Shown: in pieces, positions 34,483 through 44,667 of the stretch
How the letters are laid out: the number at the start of each line of letters is the position of its first letter
Numbering within the stretch: position 1 is the first letter of the stretch
Assembly (NCBI RefSeq): GCF_013697085.1
Contig: NZ_JACEFT010000001.1
Coordinates: forward strand, 434,001 to 498,000
Length of the DNA: 64,000 nucleotides
Reading direction: 5' to 3'
Source: Billgrantia kenyensis
GTDB taxonomy: Bacteria > Pseudomonadota > Gammaproteobacteria > Pseudomonadales > Halomonadaceae
Translations under genes and position numbers: made by a program
Notes under the pieces: generated by a model
What the model was told of the DNA's origin: nothing
What the model saw: the letters and a program-made list of their open reading frames with translations, nothing else
The model's database searches: none

Positions 34483-35613
34483 TCAGCGGCGTCGCTCCGC
34501 AATGGCTCGAGTCAGGGCATCACGTCCGTACCGATCCTTCAGCTCGTGCTGCCAAGTCGTGATGTCGGCGTCGCCGATGCCGGGAAGCTCGACCAGCGCA
34601 TCCGCTGCGGCCTGACGAACCCACCAACTGCTGTCGGTCAGCCGCTCGAGCAGGAAGGGTGCATCTTCGAGCACCGCCTGACGACGCAGCGCCTGAACTG
34701 CCACCAGGCGAACCTGTGGTGAGTCGGCTATGAGCCAGCTCAACAGCAGCGGCCTGTCACGTGGGTCGCGTTGCTGTCCGAGACAGCTCAATGCGGCACA
34801 CAGCGAGACGTCGGCGCCCTCTTGCTCTTCGACTGATCCAGCCAGGAACCGCCTGGCCCAGGGTGCCACACGATTCGGCTCGGCCCAGGCAAGCAGCGCG
34901 ACCAGGCGCGCTGGGGGTTCTTCTCCTTCGCCCAGACGCGACAACAGAGGTCCGCTCACTGCCGTCGGGCCGGCCTGCCGGCACAATGCCTCCAGGCGTG
35001 GTGTGGCCCAGTCGCGGCGCAGCTCCACCAGCGGTATCAGGCGCTGCATGGCCCGCTCCGGGTTCATGGCCACCAACGTTTGTGCGGCCGTCAACGCCAC
35101 CACCGGGTTGGCATCATTCACCAACGGCAACACATCGGCCCAGTAGCGATCATTGGCCAGGTATTGCAGGCAACTCAGCGACAGCAGGCGGCGGTGCACG
35201 CCCCGCCCACGCAGCAGTCGTACCACACGACCGCTCATGCCGATGCCTTCGAACAGCGCATTGAGTCGTTGCTGTGACTGCCCCCGAACCTGGCGCCGCA
35301 AACGCAACCACAGCAGCATAAACCAGATCTCTTCCTGTCTGCCGCGCGGTGGCCAAGGCAGTGCATCGCCATGCTCCACGCTCCATGCCGCTAGTTGCGG
35401 CCGCCAGTGACCGGTGAAAGCCAAACGGCGTCGCTCACGGCGACTGGCCAGCTCGGTCAGAACCAGCACCTGAATCAGGATCAACAGAGTCAGCCCAGCC
35501 AGCACAATGGCGCTGTATACGGCAAAGCGCAGCACCGGGTCCTCAGGCGGTGTGGTCAACACCTGCAGCGCCTGATACAGCAATCGCTGCAGTCCCACTA
35601 GCTCAGAAGGCAT
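34483..35613 (-). CDS. HEAT-repeat membrane protein of the GT2/YaiO operon
   Basis: 376 residues. One span at ~30-50 (VYSAIVLAGLTLLILIQVLVL), a basic stretch (ASRRERRRLAF), then about 300 residues of helical pairs that fit HEAT/PBS repeats: LLSLSCLQYLANDRYW, PVVALTAAQTLVAMNPERAM, PQVRLVAVQALRRQAVLEDAPFLLERL (read in part), SSWWVRQAAADALVELPG. Such solenoids hold other proteins together. It overlaps yaiO by 11 bp upstream and precedes GT2 by 10 bp, so it may tie the synthase to the outer-membrane part or to a regulator. Confidence 0.82.
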   Translation of the reverse strand: MPSELVGLQRLLYQALQVLTTPPEDPVLRFAVYSAIVLAGLTLLILIQVLVLTELASRRERRRLAFTGHWRPQLAAWSVEHGDALPWPPRGRQEEIWFMLLWLRLRRQVRGQSQQRLNALFEGIGMSGRVVRLLRGRGVHRRLLSLSCLQYLANDRYWADVLPLVNDANPVVALTAAQTLVAMNPERAMQRLIPLVELRRDWATPRLEALCRQAGPTAVSGPLLSRLGEGEEPPARLVALLAWAEPNRVAPWARRFLAGSVEEQEGADVSLCAALSCLGQQRDPRDRPLLLSWLIADSPQVRLVAVQALRRQAVLEDAPFLLERLTDSSWWVRQAAADALVELPGIGDADITTWQHELKDRYGRDALTRAIAERRR

Positions 35614-36391
35614 GTCTCAAGCCCAGTTGGATACCGTATCGATCGTACAGATCACCCTGGCTCAGCGCGCCCAGCTCCCAGCTCAACGCCCAGTCGTCAT
35701 GAAACCAGTGCCTTCCATGCACCGACACGCTGGCCACATCCGTCGTCACCACCTCACCTCCAGGCAACCCCTCCTCCTCACGACCGAGCGCACCGCGCAC
35801 ACCCACCAAGCTGCGCTCGCCGTAGTAGTAGTCCAGCGCCACGGCATGCCCGACCGGCGTGCCTGCCACATCCACGTCGCTGACATTGAGGGTATAGGCG
35901 CCACGCCAGTTGCCCCAGTAGCGCTCCATACCCAGGGCCAACCTATCGACCTGGGAACCCTCATAGCGAGTTCGCCGCAGGCTGACGCTGCCCACGTAGC
36001 CGCCGCCCAGCACACGCTGTACACCCAGATCGGCGTGCCACTTGGCAAGAAAATCAGCAGAAAAGGTACGTCCGACTTCCGGCTGCACCACCCAGGTCTC
36101 GCCCAAGGGCACTGCCGCCCCTGCCAGTAACGCTTCATCCCATGTGCCATAACGGCGCTCGCGGTGCAGGGCGCCATACCAGGTTGGCGCACCTCGAAGC
36201 CTCGACTGCACGTCGAGACGCTGGGTGAGCCAGTCGTCGAAGCCGCTGTCCAGTGCATCGTATCGCAGCGACGCCTCCATCTCGGTACGCCGCTCCTCAT
36301 CCTGCGCATCGGCGAACGGCGCCGGCACGAGTACCAAGGCACCGACAATGGCAGCCATCGCAGCAGGTCGGGCATCAACCATCCATTGCAT
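35603..36391 (-). CDS. YaiO-family outer-membrane beta-barrel protein
   Basis: 262 residues from the ATG at 36391, which shares one base with the stop of the receiver gene (TGATG) and has GAGGAGG upstream. A signal peptide ends near AFADA-QDEE. The rest alternates in barrel style, with aromatic strand ends (YGALHRERRYG, WVVQPEVGRTF, VSLRRTRYEGS, WRGAYTLNVSDV, AVALDYYYGER, VSVHGRHWFHDDWALSWELG) and a final GIQLGLRHAF with C-terminal Phe, as Bam substrates require. Matches the YaiO OMP family. In this operon it is a candidate pore for the polysaccharide. Confidence 0.85.
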   Translation of the reverse strand: MQWMVDARPAAMAAIVGALVLVPAPFADAQDEERRTEMEASLRYDALDSGFDDWLTQRLDVQSRLRGAPTWYGALHRERRYGTWDEALLAGAAVPLGETWVVQPEVGRTFSADFLAKWHADLGVQRVLGGGYVGSVSLRRTRYEGSQVDRLALGMERYWGNWRGAYTLNVSDVDVAGTPVGHAVALDYYYGERSLVGVRGALGREEEGLPGGEVVTTDVASVSVHGRHWFHDDWALSWELGALSQGDLYDRYGIQLGLRHAF

Positions 36392-36780
36392 CAACGCCTC
36401 CTCATGAAACGCCTCAGCCGGGCGAGCAACTCCTCCGGCTGAAACGGCTTGGTCACGTAATCGTCGGCCCCCAGTTCGAGCGCACGCACGACATCGGCCT
36501 CTCGAGCCTTGGCTGTGAGCATGATCACGGGCACGTCCTGCCATGCCGGAAGGCTACGCAGCCGCTCCAGCACCTCCAGGCCATCGTGATAGGGAAGCAT
36601 GATGTCGAGTAGAGCCAGGTTCACCGGGGAAGTTTCGGAGAGCAACTCCAGCGCCCGCCGTCCGTCCGGTGCATGCTCGACCTCGAACCCTTGGCGCTCG
36701 AGTAGAAAGCGAATCAGAAAAGCGATGTCCTCCTCATCCTCTACCATCAGAATGCGTGGTTTGGTTTCGCTCGACGTCAT
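36391..36780 (-). CDS. Single-domain response regulator (receiver only)
   Basis: 129 residues, CheY-like, no output domain. Acid pocket E14-D15-E16, phospho-acceptor D59 (LALLDIMLPY), T89 and K111 (YVTKPF), all intact. It starts 2 bp after the kinase stop. With no DNA-binding part it most likely acts by protein contact, perhaps on the HEAT protein or the synthase. Confidence 0.92.
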   Translation of the reverse strand: MTSSETKPRILMVEDEEDIAFLIRFLLERQGFEVEHAPDGRRALELLSETSPVNLALLDIMLPYHDGLEVLERLRSLPAWQDVPVIMLTAKAREADVVRALELGADDYVTKPFQPEELLARLRRFMRRR

Positions 36781-36782
36781 CC

Positions 36783-38858
36783 TTACCCACCCTCTTGTTC
36801 TTGATTTGCATGTCCTCCGGGTCCCGCCAGGGCGGGAAAACGCACTCTAAACTCGCTGCCGTCCCCGGGTACCGAGTTGAAGTCGATCTCGCCGTTCATG
36901 GCATGAACCAAGCCACGAGTGATCGACAGCCCGAGCCCGGTGCCGCCGATACGACGCCGATCGGAACTGTCGGCCTGAGCAAAGCGTTCGAAGACACGCG
37001 GCTGAAACTCCAGCGGTATGCCCTCCCCCGCGTCACGCACCGCTACCTCCCACCAGTCAGCAGCGGCATTTGTCACCGACCTGATGACAACCATGACGAC
37101 AGCACCTGACGGTGAGTGTTTACAGGCGTTGGAGATCAGGTTGGCAAGCACCTGGGCGAAGCGATGCGGGTCCAGCGCCGCCTGAGCTTGGTTTTCAGCA
37201 CGCTGCAACTCCAACGTCACGCCAAAACCGTCGGCATAGGGTTTGTTGTCGATCAGCGCCTGCTCAACCAACGCAGTCAGCTCGACGCGCTGCAGCCGTA
37301 CCTCGAGCTGACCGGCCTCGAGCTTTTCGATAGCGAGGATGTCATCGATGAGGTGTACCAGACGCTGGCCGTTCTTCTCGGCCACTTGGACCAGGGTTCG
37401 GGCATCATCGGGCAGCTTGCCACCGTAGCCCTGCTGCAGCATGCCCAGTGCCCCCTTGACAGCGGTCAGAGGTGTGCGCAGCTCATGGCTGACGGTGGCG
37501 ATGAACTCCGCTTTCATGCGCTCCATCTCGCGCCGCTGCGTAATGTCGACAGCCACCGTCAGCAGGTGTTGGCTGCCATCGGACAAGGTCAAGGGGCGTT
37601 TGAGCATCTGCAGCCAACGTTCGTTGCCCTCACTGTCGAGAATCTTCAGCTCCGGTACGCGCAGCTCATCGCGTCCGGCAAGCAGCTCGCTGTCACCTAC
37701 ACTCAGAGGGCGAAGCAGCGGCGCCTGATCCAGCTCGGACACCCGGCGCCCCTCCACCTCGCTCGGCTGCAACCCGAAAAAACCGGCGAAGGACTGGTTG
37801 CAAAGCAGGAAGCGTCCATCAGCATCGCACGAGAAGATCAGGTTCTCGTCTGCATCCACCACCCGACGCAAATACATCTGTTGATCGCGCAGCCGCCGGC
37901 GGCTACGAAGCCGGTCGGTAATATCCCGAGCGATGACCAGATGCTCACCGTCCCGGGTGGGAAGCATGCGAACCTCGTATTCGGTATCGTCGGGATCGTG
38001 CCAGACAAAACTGTGCAGCAATCCATCGCTACCGCTTTCGCCCAGGCGCTCATGCAGCTCGCAGGCAAAGGGGTCGGTCACCGGCGCCTCGCCCACCAGA
38101 CGATGAATGCCTCGCTCGGCATCGATGACGTACAGTTCGTCCGGTACGGTATGCAGAAGTGCCTGCAGCCGCGCCTCACGATGTTCCGCATCTTCGAGCA
38201 GTTGACGACGAATGGCGAGCACACGGTTCAAGGCGCCATAAGCTGCCACGAAGAGAACCACCACGAATGCAACGCCGATGATTGCCACCTGACGGGCGCG
38301 AGCAGCCTGCTCGGCAGCACGATCGTTCTGAAAAGCCAGTAACTCACGCTCTCTGCTCTTCAGCGGGTCGAGTATGTCGCGTATGCGAACCATGGTCTGA
38401 CGGCCACCTGCAGCCAGTAGCCGTAGCGCTGCAGCCTCGAGCCCATCGCTTTCACGTACTTCGATATTGCTATCGGCAATGCTCACTCGCTGATCGATCA
38501 ATGTCGTTAAGCTGGACAATTGCTCATTGGGCATCCGCCCGCCGGATTCCAGTCGATCGACCAGGTCGCTGCGCTCGGCGTCAAGGCGTTCGAGCGCGTT
38601 TCGATAGGGAATCAGGTAATCGCTACGACCAGTAATGACGAAGCCACGCTCACCGGTTTCCACTTCGAGCAGACTCACCTGGAGATCCTGGATGGCCGAG
38701 ATCAGTGCCAGGCCGTCATCTACCGTTTCATTGACCTCAAGCAGCGCCTGCTGGACCCGCCCCGCCTGGAGAGCGAGCACGATCAGCAGCACGAAGGCAA
38801 GCAGTGAGGCAAGACGATGCAGGGCAACGGCAGAGAGTCGCTTGACCACCGGACTCAT
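36783..38858 (-). CDS. CHASE3-PAS-PAS sensor histidine kinase
   Basis: 691 residues from the ATG at 38858, which overlaps the LapA-like stop (ATGA). Span at ~13-32, an extracytoplasmic CHASE3-type helical sensor (~38-188; VETGERGFVITGRSDYLIPYRNALERLD is typical, read in part), span at ~191-210, two PAS regions (~230-318 and ~330-442), HisKA with H458 (ATVSHELRTPL), and an ATPase domain with DAGEGIP and GGTGLGLSI. It pairs with the receiver downstream. An upstream extension of the frame is out of family. Confidence 0.9.
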   Translation of the reverse strand: MSPVVKRLSAVALHRLASLLAFVLLIVLALQAGRVQQALLEVNETVDDGLALISAIQDLQVSLLEVETGERGFVITGRSDYLIPYRNALERLDAERSDLVDRLESGGRMPNEQLSSLTTLIDQRVSIADSNIEVRESDGLEAAALRLLAAGGRQTMVRIRDILDPLKSRERELLAFQNDRAAEQAARARQVAIIGVAFVVVLFVAAYGALNRVLAIRRQLLEDAEHREARLQALLHTVPDELYVIDAERGIHRLVGEAPVTDPFACELHERLGESGSDGLLHSFVWHDPDDTEYEVRMLPTRDGEHLVIARDITDRLRSRRRLRDQQMYLRRVVDADENLIFSCDADGRFLLCNQSFAGFFGLQPSEVEGRRVSELDQAPLLRPLSVGDSELLAGRDELRVPELKILDSEGNERWLQMLKRPLTLSDGSQHLLTVAVDITQRREMERMKAEFIATVSHELRTPLTAVKGALGMLQQGYGGKLPDDARTLVQVAEKNGQRLVHLIDDILAIEKLEAGQLEVRLQRVELTALVEQALIDNKPYADGFGVTLELQRAENQAQAALDPHRFAQVLANLISNACKHSPSGAVVMVVIRSVTNAAADWWEVAVRDAGEGIPLEFQPRVFERFAQADSSDRRRIGGTGLGLSITRGLVHAMNGEIDFNSVPGDGSEFRVRFPALAGPGGHANQEQEGG

Positions 38859-39079
38859 CTCGTAGGTCGCCTGCGATCCTTGCGAAGCCGACCCAGCAGG
38901 TGGAACAGGGATTTTCCGCTGACCATGCCCAGTACGTAGATCGCCAGCAGCAAGAGTGCCAGCGGCATGCGCGCGCCCCAAGCCAGGAAGCGCACCTCGA
39001 CCAGAACGATGTTCTGCGCAAAGAGAATCACGACCAGAAGCGTGATGACGATCTTGATCGCCAGCAGTAGCGTATCCAT
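38855..39079 (-). CDS. LapA-domain (DUF1049) small membrane protein
   Basis: 74 residues from the ATG at 39079 (GGAGAG upstream). Two spans (LLLAIKIVITLLVVILFAQN and ALLLLAIYVLGMVSG) with the DUF1049 pattern FAQN..LVEVRFL between them, and a basic C-terminal tail (LRKDRRRPTR). In other bacteria LapA/LapB act in envelope (LPS) homeostasis. Here it is first in the kinase/YaiO/GT2 operon. Confidence 0.82.
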   Translation of the reverse strand: MDTLLLAIKIVITLLVVILFAQNIVLVEVRFLAWGARMPLALLLLAIYVLGMVSGKSLFHLLGRLRKDRRRPTR

Positions 39080-39164
39080 GCACTCTCCTTTCCCAAGCAT
39101 CTCCTTAAAGCTGGGCGGCGGAGCGATTTCTGTCAATTTTGCCAATACGTTGCGCCCGGCCAGG

Positions 39165-39228
39165 CCGGGCGCAACGATAGCGGGTGACGGTTCAACCCGG
39201 GCGCAACGATAGCGGGTGACGGTTCAAC
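39165..39228. repeat. Perfect 32-bp tandem duplication overlapping the HupE/UreJ stop
   Basis: Bases 39165-39196 are repeated exactly at 39197-39228. The second copy includes the stop codon of the HupE/UreJ gene and the last Ile-Gly codons, so the first copy is a spare gene end. The left part joins an 11-bp GC-rich hairpin (GTTGCGCCCGG with CCGGGCGCAAC, 39149-39175) that may be the terminator of the urease operon. Confidence 0.85.
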
Positions 39229-39826
39229 CGATGGCGAACAGCGCCCCGGCAGCGGCGATCGCAACGCCCAGCGCCCGCAGGATACGGTTCTCACGCGCTA
39301 TCAGGAACGAACCCGCTGCACGCCCCGCATAGGTGATGGCCACGGTCGCCAGGGTGAAGCCAGCCAGATACGCCAGGGTGGAAACACCATGGGGCATCTC
39401 GCTGCCGTGGGCATGGCCGTGGAACAGCATGAACAGCACCACCACGCCGGCGCCCACCGGCGTGGGCACCTTCACCAGCGCAGCAATCAACACCCCTGCC
39501 AGCAGTACCGACATGGCGATGCCGAATTCCACGCCCGGCAATGCCATGCCGGCCCAGGCCAGCCCCGCCCCCAGCAACATGCCGCCCGCCGCCAGCGCCG
39601 GCGCAGCGAGACTGAAAGCACGGCTCTGGCGCAGGCTCCACAGGCCCACCGCCAGCATCGCCAGCAAGTGGTCTAGCCCCAGAAACGGGTGGGCCAGGCC
39701 GGCGGCGAAGCCGCCATCATGAGAGTGGTCATGTCCTGGATGCGCCCCGGCCAGGGTGGTGAAGAGCAGCAGTGCTGGCGCTGCAAGCAAGGCCAGACGT
39801 GAGGGTGTAAAAAAGTTGGCGTTCAT
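39224..39826 (-). CDS. HupE/UreJ-family nickel permease or accessory protein
   Basis: 200 residues from the ATG at 39826. Signal sequence ending near LAGA, then a metal-binding His cluster HPGHDHSHDGG at the mature N-terminus, HPFLGLDHLLAMLAVGLW, and the FHGHAHGSEMP motif; about six spans. The HupE/UreJ family carries Ni(II) for hydrogenase or urease. Its place after ureG makes UreJ the likely role. Its last codons lie in the 32-bp duplication. Confidence 0.9.
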   Translation of the reverse strand: MNANFFTPSRLALLAAPALLLFTTLAGAHPGHDHSHDGGFAAGLAHPFLGLDHLLAMLAVGLWSLRQSRAFSLAAPALAAGGMLLGAGLAWAGMALPGVEFGIAMSVLLAGVLIAALVKVPTPVGAGVVVLFMLFHGHAHGSEMPHGVSTLAYLAGFTLATVAITYAGRAAGSFLIARENRILRALGVAIAAAGALFAIG

Positions 39827-39869
39827 GGGTACGATCTCCTTGCCCTTTGGTAGCTCTGTATAATTTTCG

Positions 39870-40508
39870 TCAAGCGCTGGCCGGCTGGGCCTCAGGCCGA
39901 CGCTCCGGCAGCATGCCGCGATCGATAATGAACCGGATGATCTCCTCGAGGCCGACGCCGTCGTAGAGATTGGTGAAGACGAACGGGCGCTCGCCGCGCA
40001 TCTTCTTCGAATCACGCTCCATCACTTCCAGCGAGGCGTGAACCTGCTCGGCGATGTCGATCTTGTTGATGATCAGCAGATCCGACTTGGTGATGCCGGG
40101 GCCGCCCTTGCGCGGAATCTTGTCGCCTGCTGAGACGTCGATCACATAAAGGGTCAGGTCGGAGAGCTCGGGGCTGAAGGTGGCCGAGAGGTTGTCACCG
40201 CCGGACTCCACCAGCACCAGTTCGAGACCGGGATGCCGCGCTTGAAGATCGTCGATGGCGGCGAGGTTCATCGAGGCATCCTCGCGGATCGCCGTGTGCG
40301 GGCAGCCGCCGGTCTCCACGCCGAGAATGCGGTCGGCCGGCAACGCCTCGTGGCGCAGCAGGAAGTCGGCATCCTCACGGGTGTAGATGTCGTTGGTCAC
40401 CACGGCAATGTCGTAGTGGTCGCGCAGCGCCAGGCACAGCTGCTTGAGCAGGGCCGTCTTGCCGGACCCGACCGGGCCACCGACGCCGACGCGTAGGCAA
40501 TGTGTCAT
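39870..40508 (-). CDS. ureG: Urease accessory GTPase UreG
   Basis: SIMIBI GTPase that delivers nickel to urease with UreD and UreF. P-loop [12 protein letters not shown] (residues ~9-20), the metal-binding CPH motif in [26 protein letters not shown], and the G4 motif NKID. 212 residues. It is set 276 bp from ureF by one of two structured repeats. Confidence 0.97.
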   Translation of the reverse strand: MTHCLRVGVGGPVGSGKTALLKQLCLALRDHYDIAVVTNDIYTREDADFLLRHEALPADRILGVETGGCPHTAIREDASMNLAAIDDLQARHPGLELVLVESGGDNLSATFSPELSDLTLYVIDVSAGDKIPRKGGPGITKSDLLIINKIDIAEQVHASLEVMERDSKKMRGERPFVFTNLYDGVGLEEIIRFIIDRGMLPERRPEAQPASA

Positions 40509-40574
40509 GTCGTTACTCCTCGTTCATTCTCGAATGCAGCGCGCCTGGACATGGGAGACGCCGACTCACCACAC

Positions 40575-40708
40575 CACGCGACCGAAACCCTGGCCCGGCG
40601 GCCGGTCTCAGCGGTCGGAAAGACGGCACATCCCTGTGCCGGCTTTCCTCGATCTTCTTCCCTGAAGATCGACCGCTTCGCTTCGGCCGTCATGCCAGCG
40701 GCCGCGCG
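40575..40708. repeat. Structured repeat, copy A (between ureF and ureG)
   Basis: A 134-bp element almost identical in its core to the one at 42068-42202 and in the same orientation. Core: GCGGTC (40611-40616) closes with GACCGC (40671-40676) around two hairpins. The first is GGAAAGACGGCACA with TGTGCCGGCTTTCC (40617-40648), the second GATCTTC with GAAGATC (40651-40670). Outer helices: CACGCGACCG with CGGCCGCGCG (8 of 10 pairs) and CTGGC with GCCAG. Reads as a cruciform; no coding sense on either strand. Confidence 0.85.
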
Positions 40709-40784
40709 AGGTGGATTCGCCAGCGCTCCCCCATGCCCCCGGTGTGTCATGTACCCATTCACCTGACGCCACGGTTCATAGCAA

Positions 40785-41516
40785 TCAACTCCGAAACAGC
40801 CTCGAGTACTGCGTTTCGTGCAAAGCGCTGGCCAAAGCCAGCCCGGGCAGCGCCGGGCCAAGTTCGTCGTCACCGAGCGCGAGGGCTTGATCCACCGCAG
40901 CGACCAGCGTCGGGCGCAGCCGCTCGACCAGGCGCTGGGCGGCGGTGTGCCCCAGCGGCAGCGCCTTGCAGGCCACCGCCAGTTGGTTCTCGAGCCAGGC
41001 CCAGGCGAAACCGAGCATGGCCTGGCGCGGCATCACCCCGCGCACCTGGGCGGTCCAGGCAAACATCGTCACGTAACCTGCCCCGGTCGGCAGAGCGGGA
41101 GTCCCATTCGGCAACTCAGCGGGCAACAGCCCCAGGCTGCCCAACAGCCGCGTCAGCGAAGCACCCAGCCGCGAGTCCTCGGCGGCCAGCTCTGCAGTTT
41201 CGCGGTTGGCGGCAAGCCAGCCATCCCACTGCGCTATCGCCTCGGCGTCCTGCTCTGACCAGGCCTGCTGCAGGCGCGCCAGTACCGGCAGCTCGCAGCG
41301 GGTCAAGCCGTCATCGAGCACGCCTTCCAGCCACTCGCCGAGGCTCTCTTCGTCATCTACCCAGCCCAGCTCGAAAGCGCTCTCGAGCCCCTGGGAAAAG
41401 GCAAAGGCCCCGATCGGCAAGGCCGGGCTGACCAGCTGCAACAGCCCCAGCAGCGCCAGGTCGTTATCCGAACCCACTGGCGATGGAGCCGGCTCAGTGG
41501 GCATGGTGATGCTCAT
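40785..41516 (-). CDS. ureF: Urease accessory protein UreF
   Basis: Part of the UreDFG activation complex; acts as a gate for UreG. All-helical, with LLQLVSPALPIGAFAFSQGLE near the N-terminus (read in part), NRETAELAAEDSRLG and WLENQLAVACKALPLGHTAAQRL. Two in-frame ATGs, at 41516 and 41504, give 243 or 239 residues. Both lie in the His-rich end of ureE, and neither has a clear ribosome binding site, so translation is probably coupled to ureE. Confidence 0.93.
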   Translation of the reverse strand: MSITMPTEPAPSPVGSDNDLALLGLLQLVSPALPIGAFAFSQGLESAFELGWVDDEESLGEWLEGVLDDGLTRCELPVLARLQQAWSEQDAEAIAQWDGWLAANRETAELAAEDSRLGASLTRLLGSLGLLPAELPNGTPALPTGAGYVTMFAWTAQVRGVMPRQAMLGFAWAWLENQLAVACKALPLGHTAAQRLVERLRPTLVAAVDQALALGDDELGPALPGLALASALHETQYSRLFRS

Positions 41517-42021
41517 GGCTGTGCTCGTGGTCATGGTCTTGGTTTTGGTCGTGCTCATGACCATGAGCGTGTGAATGGCCGAGCTGGTTGTAGGCACCCG
41601 GCTCGGGGTCGAAAGGCGCCTCGTGCCGCTCCAGACTCGCTCCCAGCAGTTCGGCCAGCTCTTCCAGCACGTGATCCGGCGGGAAGCGCACGTAACCACC
41701 TCGCCAGTCCTCGCCCAGGGCCAGTTGCACGTGGCGATTGCCCAGGTGGTAGGCGAGCCGCGCCAGGGGCAAGCCCGCTTCGACCCGAGCGGTCACCACC
41801 GGCTCGTCGGCGGCCCTGACCCGCACGATCTCGCCAGTCTCGGCTCGCAGCCCCTCGCCATGGCGTAACACTGGGCCACGGTCGAGGAACAGCCCCAGCT
41901 CACGACCGGAGTCGCTCACCGCTTTGAGCCGACCACGGATGCGCAGCTCATAGGGCAGCGTGAGGGTGTCGCTGGCCTGGCGCCCTTCGATGGGTCCCAG
42001 GCGTTCGATCAGTTTCAGCAT
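41494..42021 (-). CDS. ureE: Urease nickel metallochaperone UreE
   Basis: 175 residues. Peptide-binding N-domain, metal-binding core with LARLAYHLGNRHVQLALGED, and a long histidine tail from ~148 (HSHAHGHEHDQNQDHDHEH) that binds several Ni(II). The length of the tail is at the upper range of UreE. The 3' end overlaps the ureF start. Confidence 0.95.
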   Translation of the reverse strand: MLKLIERLGPIEGRQASDTLTLPYELRIRGRLKAVSDSGRELGLFLDRGPVLRHGEGLRAETGEIVRVRAADEPVVTARVEAGLPLARLAYHLGNRHVQLALGEDWRGGYVRFPPDHVLEELAELLGASLERHEAPFDPEPGAYNQLGHSHAHGHEHDQNQDHDHEHSHEHHHAH

Positions 42022-42067
42022 CGCTATTGCCTCTTCGCTCGCCGCCAGCCTTGCCCTCGCTCAACGC

Positions 42068-42202
42068 CACGTGACCGAAACCCTGACACCATGTGCGAGC
42101 TCCCGCGGTCGGAAAGACGGCACATCCCTGTGCCGGCTTTCCTCGATCTTCATCCATGAAGATCGACCGCGTCGCTTCGCCCGTGGTGTCAGCGGTCACG
42201 TG
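42068..42202. repeat. Structured repeat, copy B (between ureC and ureE)
   Basis: The second copy of the element at 40575. Outer helix CACGTGACCG (42068-42077) with CGGTCACGTG (42193-42202) is perfect; next CTGACACC (42083-42090) with GGTGTCAG (42185-42192); then GCGGTC with GACCGC (42105-42110/42165-42170), and the same two hairpins at 42111-42142 and 42145-42164. The helix that reads CTGGC/GCCAG in copy A reads CTGAC/GTCAG here: a base pair that changes on both sides. Confidence 0.87.
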
Positions 42203-42244
42203 AGGTTTCGCGATGACAAGCTGGCTAGGCGATGTCGTCATGCT

Positions 42245-43956
<1,712 letters not shown>

Positions 43957-43960
<4 letters not shown>

Positions 43961-44277
43961 GCGTCACCTCCATCCAGCTTGCCCATCACGTCACCGCGAA
44001 AGCCGTAAATGTGGCGGCTGCCGGCAAAGGGGATCAGCGTGACTTCACGGGTCTGGCCCGGCTCGAAGCGAATCGCCGTACCCGCCGCCACGTCCAGGCG
44101 AAATCCACGCGCCTTGACTCGGTCGAAGACCAGCGCCGGGTTGGTCTCGGCGAAGTGATAATGAGAGCCGACCTGAATCGGCCGGTCGCCGGTATTGGCC
44201 ACCTCAACGGAGATCCGCTCGCGTCCGGCGCAGAGCTCGATCTCGCCGTCCTGTAATTGGTACTCACCGGGAATCAT
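43957..44277 (-). CDS. ureB: Urease beta subunit UreB
   Basis: 106-residue structural subunit: MIPGEYQL start, [23 protein letters not shown] (read in part), [23 protein letters not shown] and the closing [13 protein letters not shown]. 70 bp after ureA. Confidence 0.97.
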
Positions 44278-44347
44278 TGATCTTCCCTCTACGTTATGAC
44301 TGTCATTGAACAGCTAAAACTGAGCGAACTAGGGCCTTTCTTACTCC

Positions 44348-44650
44348 CTAGACGATCGGTGTGTGGACAGTGACGAGCTTGGTTCCGTCGGGGAAGGTGG
44401 CTTCGACCTGCACCTCGTGCACCATCTCGGCCACCCCCTCCATCACATCGTCGCGGCCGAGGATCTCGCGGCCGTAGCTCATCAAATCGGCCACGCTGCG
44501 CCCGTCGCGCGCGCCTTCCATGATCTCGAAGCTGATCAGGGCCACGGCCTCGGGATAGTTGAGCTTGAGACCGCGGGCCCGGCGTCGTTCGGCCAGCTGG
44601 GCGGCGGAGAACAGCAGCAGCTTGTCCTTGTCTCTCGGGGTCAGTTCCAT
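44348..44650 (-). CDS. ureA: Urease gamma subunit UreA
   Basis: 100-residue subunit with [37 protein letters not shown], the [24 protein letters not shown] block and IV end. 17 bp after ureD. The 70-bp gap to ureB holds only a short possible hairpin. Confidence 0.97.
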   Translation of the reverse strand: MELTPRDKDKLLLFSAAQLAERRRARGLKLNYPEAVALISFEIMEGARDGRSVADLMSYGREILGRDDVMEGVAEMVHEVQVEATFPDGTKLVTVHTPIV

Positions 44651-44667
44651 GCGTCTCTCCTGGTGAG

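Noticed and set aside
40505..40873. Short open frames read from the repeat copies (sharing a DRGKPAQGCAVFPTA stretch, also near 42000)
   Set aside because: The shared peptide comes from the structured repeat itself. Changes between copies follow base pairing, not codons.
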